Positions 34,856 to 42,758 of a stretch of DNA of 64,000 nt are shown in pieces. Both the position numbers and the translations under genes were made by a program. Within the stretch, counting starts at the first letter, position 1. Each line of letters begins with the position of its first letter. Origin of the DNA: Chitinophaga sp. MM2321 (GTDB taxonomy: Bacteria > Bacteroidota > Bacteroidia > Chitinophagales > Chitinophagaceae); NCBI RefSeq assembly GCF_964033635.1, contig NZ_OZ035533.1, positions 5,208,001 through 5,272,000 of the forward strand, in the 5' to 3' direction. The notes beneath the pieces are model-generated. The model was not told the origin of the DNA and ran no database searches. It saw nothing but the letters and a program-made list of their open reading frames with translations.

Positions 34856-37018
34856 TTATTCTGCTACAAGCCAGGTATAACCTGCAGCTGGTATAGTTAT
34901 AGTTACATGTGCCGTATAGGCACGGTCAAGGGTATACGTTTTAGCAGCGCCTTCCTTTTCCCGGATACGTACCGTTCTTGTAAGGCCGCTGTAATACAGT
35001 GGCAGCGCAACTTCGCGGGTAACCGGCTGCTGCGTTGGATTATACAGCATCACCATTGCCTTTTGCGGCAACTGCGCACTTACATGCATGATCCCATCCC
35101 AGTCGCGGCCATCAGGACGGCGCAGGTGGATAATATCCGTATTGAGGATATCCCGGTATTTTTTGTACCAGCTAACTACGCGCTGTACCAATTGTTGGGT
35201 ACTAACGGCATCGTATAAACGGGGACCACGGTAACAGGCCTGTACCCCGGCGCCGTAATATTGCATCATCAGCTGTTCATAAGTATCCAGGTGATCTTTG
35301 AGCGGCTCCAGCGTGGCAGCGGCGCCGCCGCCCTGGTATTCACTCAGCGGTACAAATCCCCAGCTCATGGCGGGTGTTTTTTCCCAGGTGCCATCAAAAA
35401 TATTCTGCCTGTTGAGGATCAGCTGTTCAGCCCTGGGAAGGGAGAAATTTACTTCACGGTAGCCCAGTGCTATTTTGTTGGTACCATCCATAAAGTACCA
35501 ATCGGGTGCATTAATATACACACCCTTTTCATTCAGGAAGTGGTATAATCCTTTCTGCAATTCCATCTGTTTCCATTGGGAGTCGTCAAGACCGGTATGT
35601 CCCGGATGCGTTACGGATGCGCATACATCTCCCGGATAGGGTCCATCATTTTCAAAAATATCGAAGCCGGTGGTGGTAATAAAGTGCCTGATCTTTTCCA
35701 GGTAACCGAGTCCCCATTTGCTACCCAGGCAGGGAGCATTGCCAAAGAAAGCACCGCCGGGCTTGCCGGTAGCGGGGTTGATCACATCATCTTCATCACT
35801 GATACGCCTGCTCGAAAACAGGGAGTAGCCTCCCAGCAAAATATTTTTACTATGCGCATAATCTGCCAGGGCCTTGTATTTGCCGATATTGGCCGCGCTG
35901 GTATCTTCCATATTCAATCCGCTGCCAAAGCTCAGGATAACGCCTTCATAGCCGGTAGCGGCGCATTGATCAATGATGTTTTTCACCTTCACCGGGTCTG
36001 TGCTCACCAGGTGCATGAAGATGGGGTTTTCTGTTGTCCAGGGGGCAAGGGTGCGGTACATGCGACGTTGCGCCAGACCATTACGTTCACGATCATAGCC
36101 ATCGAACAACAGTTCATAGGTGCGGATAGATTCGTATTGTTCACCGGCAGCCATGCTGATACCTACAGGTACTATAGGATGTACTTCCAGCAGGCAAGGC
36201 GTTTGCAGGTCATAATTTACCTGTGAAGTATAGGTGCTATCGGCTTTCCAATGTGTTGTCTGATCGCTCAGGTTAGCCTTCATCGCATTATTGAAAGCGT
36301 AGTTACTTTCAATATAAATACCGTGTGGAGTGGCCATATGTTTCACACTCCCTACCACGGCAGATTCTTCTTCAGGGGTGGCGAGTATTTCGTTTACCAC
36401 CTGGTTGAGTTTTATGCTTTGTCCGCTATGGTTAATAACTTCCAGCCATTTCGCCAGCAGCGGAATGCCATCAAATAGCTCGTAATGCACCTTTACAGCA
36501 ATGCCTTGCAGTTCCGGCGCCTGTGCTTTGTAGGTAAAGATGATAGCCTTTCCTGTGGGCTGATTTGGATTGGCGCACCAGCCGTGTGGCTGCCATTTTA
36601 AATAAGGTTGAATAGTAGTAACCTGGTGGCTGGTGTACATAAAATCCGACTTGCCAGCGGTGAGCTTATCCAGCCATACGGGCAACAGGTAAGCATTTTG
36701 AGGCTGACCGTAAGCGCCACCAATCATATAGTCGTGACCGTTAATAACCAGCCGGGCTTCCGGTTTAACAGCCCGCAGCAGTTGTTCACCACTTACCAGG
36801 TTACGGTAATCTGCGCATATTACGTTGGGGGATATACGAAAACTGCGGCTCAGTAAACCATTACTGAGTACAATTTCATTTCCCTTTTCCGCAATAACGG
36901 CACGATAGCCGCTATGATCTATCAGCCAGTCCTTTGCGGGAGGAGCCTTTGTTTGTGCCGCCGCCACAGTGGCGTACAGGCTACATGCTACGAGTGTAAT
37001 TTTACGGATCATTTTCAT
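34856..37018 (-). CDS. Secreted clan GH-D-like putative glycoside hydrolase
   Basis: 720 residues from the ATG at 37018 (MKMIRKITLV), with signal peptide ending VAAAQ. A beta-sandwich front (about 25-300, with a GIPLLAKWLEVINHSGQSIKLNQ segment like GH36 N-domains) precedes a TIM-barrel-like part. That part has EGVILSFGSGLNMED near 358, NILLGGYSLF near 390 and GFDIFENDGPYPGD near 455, where a barrel-strand aspartate could be the nucleophile; a beta C-terminal domain completes it. The overall plan recalls alpha-galactosidases, but the sequence does not match a family I can name. Flanking GH29 genes point to an accessory fucosylated-glycan enzyme. A start at the TTG-like codon 37057 is less likely. 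Confidence 0.7.
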   Translation of the reverse strand: MKMIRKITLVACSLYATVAAAQTKAPPAKDWLIDHSGYRAVIAEKGNEIVLSNGLLSRSFRISPNVICADYRNLVSGEQLLRAVKPEARLVINGHDYMIGGAYGQPQNAYLLPVWLDKLTAGKSDFMYTSHQVTTIQPYLKWQPHGWCANPNQPTGKAIIFTYKAQAPELQGIAVKVHYELFDGIPLLAKWLEVINHSGQSIKLNQVVNEILATPEEESAVVGSVKHMATPHGIYIESNYAFNNAMKANLSDQTTHWKADSTYTSQVNYDLQTPCLLEVHPIVPVGISMAAGEQYESIRTYELLFDGYDRERNGLAQRRMYRTLAPWTTENPIFMHLVSTDPVKVKNIIDQCAATGYEGVILSFGSGLNMEDTSAANIGKYKALADYAHSKNILLGGYSLFSSRRISDEDDVINPATGKPGGAFFGNAPCLGSKWGLGYLEKIRHFITTTGFDIFENDGPYPGDVCASVTHPGHTGLDDSQWKQMELQKGLYHFLNEKGVYINAPDWYFMDGTNKIALGYREVNFSLPRAEQLILNRQNIFDGTWEKTPAMSWGFVPLSEYQGGGAAATLEPLKDHLDTYEQLMMQYYGAGVQACYRGPRLYDAVSTQQLVQRVVSWYKKYRDILNTDIIHLRRPDGRDWDGIMHVSAQLPQKAMVMLYNPTQQPVTREVALPLYYSGLTRTVRIREKEGAAKTYTLDRAYTAHVTITIPAAGYTWLVAE

Positions 37019-37079
37019 TTGGTCACGATACTTATTTAATAAGAATGCTTTCACCACGAGTATTATTTGTCAGGATAAA

Positions 37080-38870
37080 TTATTTTACCGGTTGCAGTAT
37101 GATTTTCCGCAGCCAGAAAAGTTCTTTTTTGTTCCCGGCTACAGGTCTTACTGCAAGGTTTTGTTTACCCGCCTTATCTATATGAATAATCCCCACTGCG
37201 TGCTGGATAAACAGCAGTGGCTGATGACTGTTGTAGGTGCCGGTATTCAGCGTCAGGAAAGACAATTGTTGCCCGTAGAGTGTTACCACGCCCTGTTGGG
37301 AAGCACTGGCAGGTTCGCATGCATAATCGAGTATTATTTTATAGTCGCCGGCATCCTGTACTTCCAGGGGAAATACCAGGGCATCGCCGGCATCCTGCAT
37401 ACCGGTAGCGCAGTTGTCGTGTTTCCAGTCGCCGAAGTAGTGGGAATAAGTAAACAGTTTATTTTTAGCAGCGCCATTGAATACGGCCCATACAGCGGGT
37501 ATTTCTGCCTGTGGATAATCGCTGCTCACCGTTTGGGTGCGTAGCTGCGACAGGTCCGGTTGTATGCCGCTGTATTCCATTACCAGTACCGTATTGCGGC
37601 TATCCGGCAATGTAGCTGGCAGCGTGATCACAGTTTCTTCCGGCAATTGTTTCCAGGTCAATTTTTTAGCCGTACCCAATATTTTCACTGACTTTATTTT
37701 CGCTGTAATACCCGGCACACGTAACTGTCCATTAGATGGTTTTTGCCATACATGCAGGAATAATTTACCGGGTTTGCTGGTAGTAACACCCCAGGGTTGT
37801 GCGGAGATTAATCCATAGGTGGTACCATAAATGCTTTCACCATATTGTTCCAGCCATTTGCCGGTAGCTTTGAGGTAGGCAATAGAATAGGCCGGCCACT
37901 TCCCGTCACCATCGGGGCCTACATTGAGCATGAGGTTACCGCCTTTAGACGCCACATTGGATAAAAGATGAATGATTTCTCCCGGAGATTTAAAATTGAG
38001 ATCGTGTTGAATATAGCCCCAGGAGTCGTTATGTGTGTAGATAGATTCCCATGCGCCGGCAATGGGCACTGGCGGCACTTCAGAGTCGCCGAAATCGCGG
38101 TAATCGCCCAGGTCATGCCCTACGCGGCTGCTGAACAGGCAGTTGGGCTGCAGCAGCCGGAGACTGTCTATCATTTGTTTGGTCTGGGCAGTTGTGAGGC
38201 CGCCCGGCATATCAAACCATACCAGACCCAGGGGGCCGTAGTTGGTTAGGAGTTCTTTCAATTGCGGGATGGACTTGGTCCGGTAGTATTGCTGGTAATC
38301 TTTTTCTTTGGTGGTAAAGTCCCAGCTGTTGCCACCACCATTGGGTTCATGCCAATCCAGGAACTGTGAATAATAGAATCCGAACCGGATGCCTGCTGCA
38401 TTGCAGGCCCGGGATAATGCTTTCATGGGGTCTTTCCTATAGGGGGAAGCGTCTACGATATCAAAATCGGTTACTTTGGAATCATACATACTGAAGCCTT
38501 CATGGTGCTTGGCGGTGATCACCATGTACCGGATACCAGATTCTTTGGCGGTCTGCGCCCACGTTGTTGCATCAAAGCCGGTGGGGTTGAATGTTTTTGC
38601 CACCCTGGCATATTCCGCTGCCGGTGCTTTGGCGCGGTTCATGATCCATTCCCCGCTGCCGTAGTAGCTGCTGTCTTTCCACCGGCCAGCCAGTTTTGAA
38701 TATAGCCCCCAGTGAATAAACAAGCCGAATTTAGCATCCTGAAACCACTGCAAACCAGGATGGGAATTGTTATTTCCAGCGGATTTAGTCCACATATCAG
38801 GCACGTCCTGCGCCTGCGCATGCCAGCACGTACACAACAATAAAAATACTAATGGGATTTTGTGGAACAT
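37080..38870 (-). CDS. Secreted GH29 alpha-L-fucosidase, long form with C-terminal beta module
   Basis: 596 residues: signal peptide (MFHKIPLVFLLLCTCWHAQAQ), GH29 barrel with KFGLFIHWGLYSKLAGRW, YMVITAKHHEGFSMYDS near 115, GFYYSQFLDWHEPNGGG near 157 and nucleophile aspartate in GLVWFDMPGG near 215, GGNLMLNVGPDGDG near 310, then a beta domain (about 345-430) and an extra module of roughly 150 residues (ADGD-like, EVQDAGDYKIILDYACEP) resembling a carbohydrate-binding sandwich. It is the first gene of the operon. It differs enough from the 33488 paralogue that different linkage specificity is likely. Confidence 0.93.
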   Translation of the reverse strand: MFHKIPLVFLLLCTCWHAQAQDVPDMWTKSAGNNNSHPGLQWFQDAKFGLFIHWGLYSKLAGRWKDSSYYGSGEWIMNRAKAPAAEYARVAKTFNPTGFDATTWAQTAKESGIRYMVITAKHHEGFSMYDSKVTDFDIVDASPYRKDPMKALSRACNAAGIRFGFYYSQFLDWHEPNGGGNSWDFTTKEKDYQQYYRTKSIPQLKELLTNYGPLGLVWFDMPGGLTTAQTKQMIDSLRLLQPNCLFSSRVGHDLGDYRDFGDSEVPPVPIAGAWESIYTHNDSWGYIQHDLNFKSPGEIIHLLSNVASKGGNLMLNVGPDGDGKWPAYSIAYLKATGKWLEQYGESIYGTTYGLISAQPWGVTTSKPGKLFLHVWQKPSNGQLRVPGITAKIKSVKILGTAKKLTWKQLPEETVITLPATLPDSRNTVLVMEYSGIQPDLSQLRTQTVSSDYPQAEIPAVWAVFNGAAKNKLFTYSHYFGDWKHDNCATGMQDAGDALVFPLEVQDAGDYKIILDYACEPASASQQGVVTLYGQQLSFLTLNTGTYNSHQPLLFIQHAVGIIHIDKAGKQNLAVRPVAGNKKELFWLRKIILQPVK

Positions 38871-39179
38871 AAAGACTGTTTTTTAAAGCAACGCATAAAA
38901 AATATACATTACTACCCGTATGTGCAAGTGCTTGGAAAATGCTATCAGGGAAAGGGAAAATGGTATGAGGAAACACGGGGAACAGGCATGTATTGATATT
39001 AACGAACGGTTAACTAATTATCCCGGCAGGAACCGTTATCTTAGGTAAAGATCGGTTATTCTACCTATCAGGATGACTTAACCAATCATTTTAATATTAT
39101 TACTAGGCGTCAATTCTATATCAACATCTGCCAGCTTGCCCTCTAATACTGCAGATGACATGTGAATGTTTTTTTAATG

Positions 39180-39217
39180 ACCCTTGCTGGATTGTCATCA
39201 GCAAGGGTTTCTTTTTG
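39180..39217 (+). terminator. Intrinsic terminator of an unidentified plus-strand transcript
   Basis: ACCCTTGCTG (39180-39189) pairs perfectly with 39199-39208 over a 9-nt loop, followed by TTCTTTTT. No gene with a normal start precedes it: the nearest upstream plus-strand gene is over 16 kb away. A frame without a usable start codon encodes about 20 residues ending at 39165. The terminator therefore suggests a small RNA or a very short peptide gene in about 39060-39180. Confidence 0.7.
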
Positions 39218-39424
39218 CTCCATTCTCATCATGAGCTATTCCCCCAATTACACGCTCATACAGCTTTCCCGAAAAAACGGTTCATTTTCTGTTAATCCTG
39301 TTTTCGTTAAGATTTAATTAACCAATTGGTTTTGAATTGCACTTAATATTGTTTGTCGGGATGATCATCTGCTGAAAAAAATTATTACAGCTATTGAAAA
39401 GAAGTTAATGCATACATCTAACAA

Positions 39425-39650
39425 ATATTGTAGTTCCCTGTCAGCTTATCCAGGCCGATGGGATTTTTATTAGGTTGACTAAAATCGTAAGTCCGGACAA
39501 GAGTCTTATCCGTTGGCTTTCGTTCGGTTCATCACCTGATGAATAGCTCCTCGCAGTTTCCACTACGGGGATTTTATACTTCCCTGATAGCAACGACCAC
39601 GCGGCTTTAGCCCCGGGCCATTTTTCAAGGATGCACAATGACAAGAGCCA
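39425..39650 (-). ncRNA. Candidate structured RNA element, possibly a group II intron 5' remnant
   Basis: This stretch is richer in G+C than its flanks and holds strong hairpins. Arms 549-557 and 562-570 (offset 39000) form 8 of 9 pairs around a loop that reads GGAA, a GNRA tetraloop, on the minus strand. TTCATC/GATGAA (39528-39533 and 39538-39543) closes the loop AGGU, and GTCCGGAC is self-complementary at 39491. A 67-codon frame across it has no protein character. On the minus strand it starts near GTGCAT, close to the GUGYG start of group II introns, but no reverse transcriptase follows. Confidence 0.4.
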
Positions 39651-39691
39651 TCATAACGAAGTTTAAAAAAACATGTTTTTCATCTCTTTAG

Positions 39692-39705
39692 TGAATACTT
39701 ATTCA
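39692..39705. promoter_or_regulatory. TetR operator overlapping its own promoter
   Basis: TGAATACTTATTCA is an inverted repeat (extending to GTG...CAC at 39691-39706). It lies just upstream of the -7 box TATATTTG (39708-39715) and 14 nt before the GTG start at 39720. Binding here would block RNA polymerase, giving autorepression. A copy with one difference lies before the UspA gene. Confidence 0.7.
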
Positions 39706-39719
39706 CTTATATTTGTATA

Positions 39720-40292
39720 GTGAAACTGAAAGACGATAAAAAATCAGTGGAAATATGCCGTGCTGTACTCAGCCTTGTGGCTAAGAAGGGGCTTTCCGGC
39801 ATTACCATGAGCGACATTTCCCGGGAGGCCGGTATTGCCACCGGTACTTTGTATGTTTACTATAAAAGTAAGGATGAGCTGATCAATGCCTTGTTTGCCG
39901 CCTGCCGGGAGAACTCGGTGCAGGTATCTTTCAAAGGTTATAATCCACAACTGCCATATAAGCCCGGATTTAAAAATATCTGGCTCAATATATTCAGGTA
40001 CCGGTTACAAAATTTTGAGGAGGCCGTTTTCCTGGAGCAATGTTACCACTCTCCCTATATTACGGCAGACACCCGGGAGAAGGCCCAGCAGCTGGCGGCT
40101 CCCTTTTATGCACTGATAGAAAGAGGACAGGCAGAACAACTGATTAAAAAGGTGGAACCAGGACTGTTGCTCACCTTTATGATGGGCGCGATGAATGAAC
40201 TGGTAAGGCAAACACATTACAGTGGTATTACCCTCAACAGCACAAAAATCAACATCACTTTTGATCTTTGCTGGGATGCCTTAAAAGCCTGA
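39720..40292 (+). CDS. TetR/AcrR family regulator
   Basis: 190 residues. The N-terminal TetR helix-turn-helix is EICRAVLSLVAKKGLSGITM then SDISREAGIATGTLYVYYKS, about residues 10-50, followed by a helical ligand domain of unknown specificity. The DNA-binding domain begins seven residues after the GTG at 39720, so this start, or one very close, must be right. With the -7 box ending at 39715 the message may be leaderless. An operator lies before this gene and another before the UspA gene, which should make one regulon. Confidence 0.9.
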   Translation: MKLKDDKKSVEICRAVLSLVAKKGLSGITMSDISREAGIATGTLYVYYKSKDELINALFAACRENSVQVSFKGYNPQLPYKPGFKNIWLNIFRYRLQNFEEAVFLEQCYHSPYITADTREKAQQLAAPFYALIERGQAEQLIKKVEPGLLLTFMMGAMNELVRQTHYSGITLNSTKINITFDLCWDALKA

Positions 40293-40309
40293 TACCTGAT
40301 CATAATAAA

Positions 40310-40323
40310 TGAATAATTATTCA
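40310..40323. promoter_or_regulatory. Second TetR operator, before the UspA gene
   Basis: TGAATAATTATTCA is a perfect palindrome matching 13 of 14 positions of the site at 39692-39705. It lies between the TetR stop (40292) and the UspA ATG (40342). Shared spacing and sequence indicate control by the adjacent TetR protein. Confidence 0.7.
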
Positions 40324-40341
40324 CAATAAATACAATCCGAT

Positions 40342-40779
40342 ATGTCAGAAATATTAATTGCAGTGGATCTGAGCAGCCAATCTGAAACCCTGATCAGCAC
40401 CGGCGTTGAACTGGCCAGGAAAATGAATGCACCTGTTACCCTTTTTTCAGTGGTGGAAATAGGTATTGGTATTGGTCTTCCTGAAGCCGGACCTGTTTTT
40501 ACAGATGATATCCCTTCCAGGATCAGCGAGGTAGAAGGCATCCTCCAACAATATAAAAGCCGTTACCCCGATGCCGATATTAAAGTACTGGTGGCTACCG
40601 GCAATGCCAAAAGCGAAATACTTGACCAGACACATGCCGGCGAAACGGCGATGCTCGTAGTAGGAACACATGGACGTACCGGCCTCAATCACATGCTGGT
40701 TGGCAGCACGGCAGAATATATCATCCGTCATGCACGTATACCCGTACTCGTAGTACCCTATAACCAGGAAGAACACTAG
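40342..40779 (+). CDS. Universal stress protein, UspA family
   Basis: 145 residues, single Usp domain. It starts SEILIAVDLSSQSE and has the ATP-binding signature of the nucleotide-binding subclass: VVGTHGRTGLNHMLVGSTAE (G-x2-G-x9-G-S/T) near 107-126, then IIRHARIPVLVVP. Members are small cytosolic dimers induced under stress. It is last in a TetR-UspA pair and followed by a clear terminator at 40835. Confidence 0.93.
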   Translation: MSEILIAVDLSSQSETLISTGVELARKMNAPVTLFSVVEIGIGIGLPEAGPVFTDDIPSRISEVEGILQQYKSRYPDADIKVLVATGNAKSEILDQTHAGETAMLVVGTHGRTGLNHMLVGSTAEYIIRHARIPVLVVPYNQEEH

Positions 40780-40834
40780 TTTATAACACCGTACAATCTC
40801 TTCTGATAATAACTATAACAACTGCCTGTTACAG

Positions 40835-40863
40835 ATCCCGGCTTTTATTGCCGGGATTTTTTT
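40835..40863 (+). terminator. Intrinsic terminator after the UspA gene
   Basis: ATCCCGGC (40835-40842) pairs with GCCGGGAT (40850-40857) across a 7-nt loop and is followed by a run of T to 40863. It closes the TetR-UspA unit. Confidence 0.9.
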
Positions 40864-41001
40864 ATACTGATTAATAACAGAAGCGTTATATTTATTACGA
40901 ATAATTAAAACATTACCTGCATCCCCACTCCCCTATTCCAGCGCCCACACTCCCGGATTCCGGATACTACCCTTGCCCCGCTTAATAATGCGCCCGACGG
41001 G

Positions 41002-42048
41002 ATGATTATTTATTATACCGGAACCAAAAGTCTGCTGATCCGAAGCAATGGTTTCTGGTCTAAACTGGCAGACAGTCTCTCCGTTTCCAACAACAACTGG
41101 CAGCTGAAAGGAAATGCCGGTACTACCGCCGCCCAGTACCTGGGTACTTCCGACGGACAACCGCTTTCCATCCGGACCAACGCAGCGGAAGCCATCAACA
41201 TCAGTGCTACCCAAACCGTTGCTCTGAAACAGGTACCGGTCAGTACCTCTCTCATCAGTGTACTGGTGATTGATCCTACTACGGGAACAGTTAACCAACG
41301 GGATCTTTCTACGGCAGCCTTCTCCGACGCCATCCGCAGCCTCAACGGCTTAGCGCGGCAGGGCTTCACCATCAAGGCGGATACGGCAGATGCAGCTTAT
41401 GGGGTCAACACTTCCCCAGTGGATAGTACCATCACAATGAATGTCCCCATTGTAAACGGCGCCTCTCAAAAAACAGGGTTGCTCACTTATGCCGACTGGG
41501 CTGCTTTCAGCAGCAAACAGCAGGCAATCACTATCGGCGCATTCCTGGGTGCACCAAATGCAAACGGACTATTGCTGGATAATACGACGGGGACCCTGCA
41601 TCTCGCACCTGCCGATGCTTCCAACCCCGGTGGCGTATCTACAACCACCCAAACATTTGCAGGTTTTAAAACGCTGCGGGACACGCTGTCCGTAGGTAAA
41701 GCTGCCAACATTGGCGATGTAGCAAAAGCTAATTCCACCTTGCAGGTGAGCGGCTCCATGTCTATGAATATCCGGTCTGTCAGCGCCACCGGCTCCCTGA
41801 CAGAAACAGATAACACCTTGCTGGTAGATGCTTCCGGCGGAGCAGTAACCATTACACTACCGCCTGGTACCAATATCACCGGCCGTGTGTACACCATCAA
41901 AAAGATAGGCGGTACTATTGACAACAGCGTCACCATTCAGCCTACCGGCGGACAAATAGAAGGCGGCAGCTCCTATATCATCTATAATAATTACACGTAC
42001 GTAACCCTGCAAACAGATGGTAACAACTGGTATGTGATCAAAAAGTAA
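41002..42048 (+). CDS. Repetitive beta-rich secreted-type protein, 5' end probably lost
   Basis: 348 residues from the first ATG, rich in Thr, Ser, Gly and Asn, with fibre-like segments (ALKQVPVSTSLISVLVIDPT, GAVTITLPPGTNITGRVYTIKK) like those of tail-fibre or adhesin stalk proteins. The in-frame stretch before the ATG (open from 40909, no usable start) encodes RIPDTTLAPLNNAPDG, closely matching RILDTTLAPLNTSPDG of the downstream paralogue. Homology therefore runs upstream of the start and the signal peptide is missing. It is a truncated gene, or begins at a non-standard codon. Confidence 0.6.
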   Translation: MIIYYTGTKSLLIRSNGFWSKLADSLSVSNNNWQLKGNAGTTAAQYLGTSDGQPLSIRTNAAEAINISATQTVALKQVPVSTSLISVLVIDPTTGTVNQRDLSTAAFSDAIRSLNGLARQGFTIKADTADAAYGVNTSPVDSTITMNVPIVNGASQKTGLLTYADWAAFSSKQQAITIGAFLGAPNANGLLLDNTTGTLHLAPADASNPGGVSTTTQTFAGFKTLRDTLSVGKAANIGDVAKANSTLQVSGSMSMNIRSVSATGSLTETDNTLLVDASGGAVTITLPPGTNITGRVYTIKKIGGTIDNSVTIQPTGGQIEGGSSYIIYNNYTYVTLQTDGNNWYVIKK

Positions 42049-42070
42049 CAAGATTATTATACCCGTTAAA

Positions 42071-42718
42071 TTGTTATACATGCTGAAAGCAATGTTTAGA
42101 TACAGCGCATTCCCTTGCCTGTTATGGCTGCTGTTGTGCGGACAAGCGCAGGCACAGCAGCTGTTACTGAGTGATACCATCTGGAGCAGCAGCAAAGCCG
42201 CCTTACTGGAACTAAAAGCCAGTAAGCAGGGATTATTATTACCAAGGATACTGGACACAACACTCGCGCCGCTGAATACTTCTCCCGACGGCATGGTTAT
42301 TTACTACACCCCGCTGAAAAGCCTGATGGTGCGACGGAATGGTTACTGGTCACGGGTGGCCGACAGCCTTTCTACTGCGGGGCCTGTATTTTATAATGGC
42401 GCAGGGATGATTTCCAAACGCATAAAAATATGGGCCGATTCTGTATCCAATACCCCGGCAGGATTACCACAGGTAGATATTTCCAGCGCAGGATTCAGCA
42501 AGATCCTGAGCGTTAATGTTACGGCCAGGGGAGGTACGGATGTTACAAGCGCGCCTTCAGCAGCAGTATTGGGCTATACTCTATCAAGGCTCTACCTGAT
42601 CCTGATGGAAAGTAAAACAACTCCCATCGTGCTACTGAATACAGCTGAAGGACTGGAATTACATAACAATGCGGCAGCAGCAGCTACAAAAATATTTGTC
42701 ACGGTAATAGGCTATTAA
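42071..42718 (+). CDS. Secreted protein with a segment shared with the preceding gene
   Basis: 215 residues with a signal peptide (CLLWLLLCGQAQAQQ). The early part has SSKAALLELKASKQGLLLPR and MVIYYTPLKSLMVRRNGYWS, the second matching MIIYYTGTKSLLIRSNGFWS in the gene before it. This pattern is common at the start of Bacteroidota surface proteins with repeated stalks. The rest is beta-prone and of unknown role. It lies 22 bp after the preceding gene and in the same direction as the T9SS protein downstream. Confidence 0.7.
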   Translation: MLYMLKAMFRYSAFPCLLWLLLCGQAQAQQLLLSDTIWSSSKAALLELKASKQGLLLPRILDTTLAPLNTSPDGMVIYYTPLKSLMVRRNGYWSRVADSLSTAGPVFYNGAGMISKRIKIWADSVSNTPAGLPQVDISSAGFSKILSVNVTARGGTDVTSAPSAAVLGYTLSRLYLILMESKTTPIVLLNTAEGLELHNNAAAAATKIFVTVIGY

Positions 42719-42758
42719 CATATTCATCATACGACAGCAACACGTCATATTAACCATT

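Noticed and set aside
39441..39644. 67-codon minus-strand open frame
   Set aside because: It coincides with the hairpin-rich element; the translated text has no protein character and the frame has no promoter or partner. Treated as a possible structured RNA instead.
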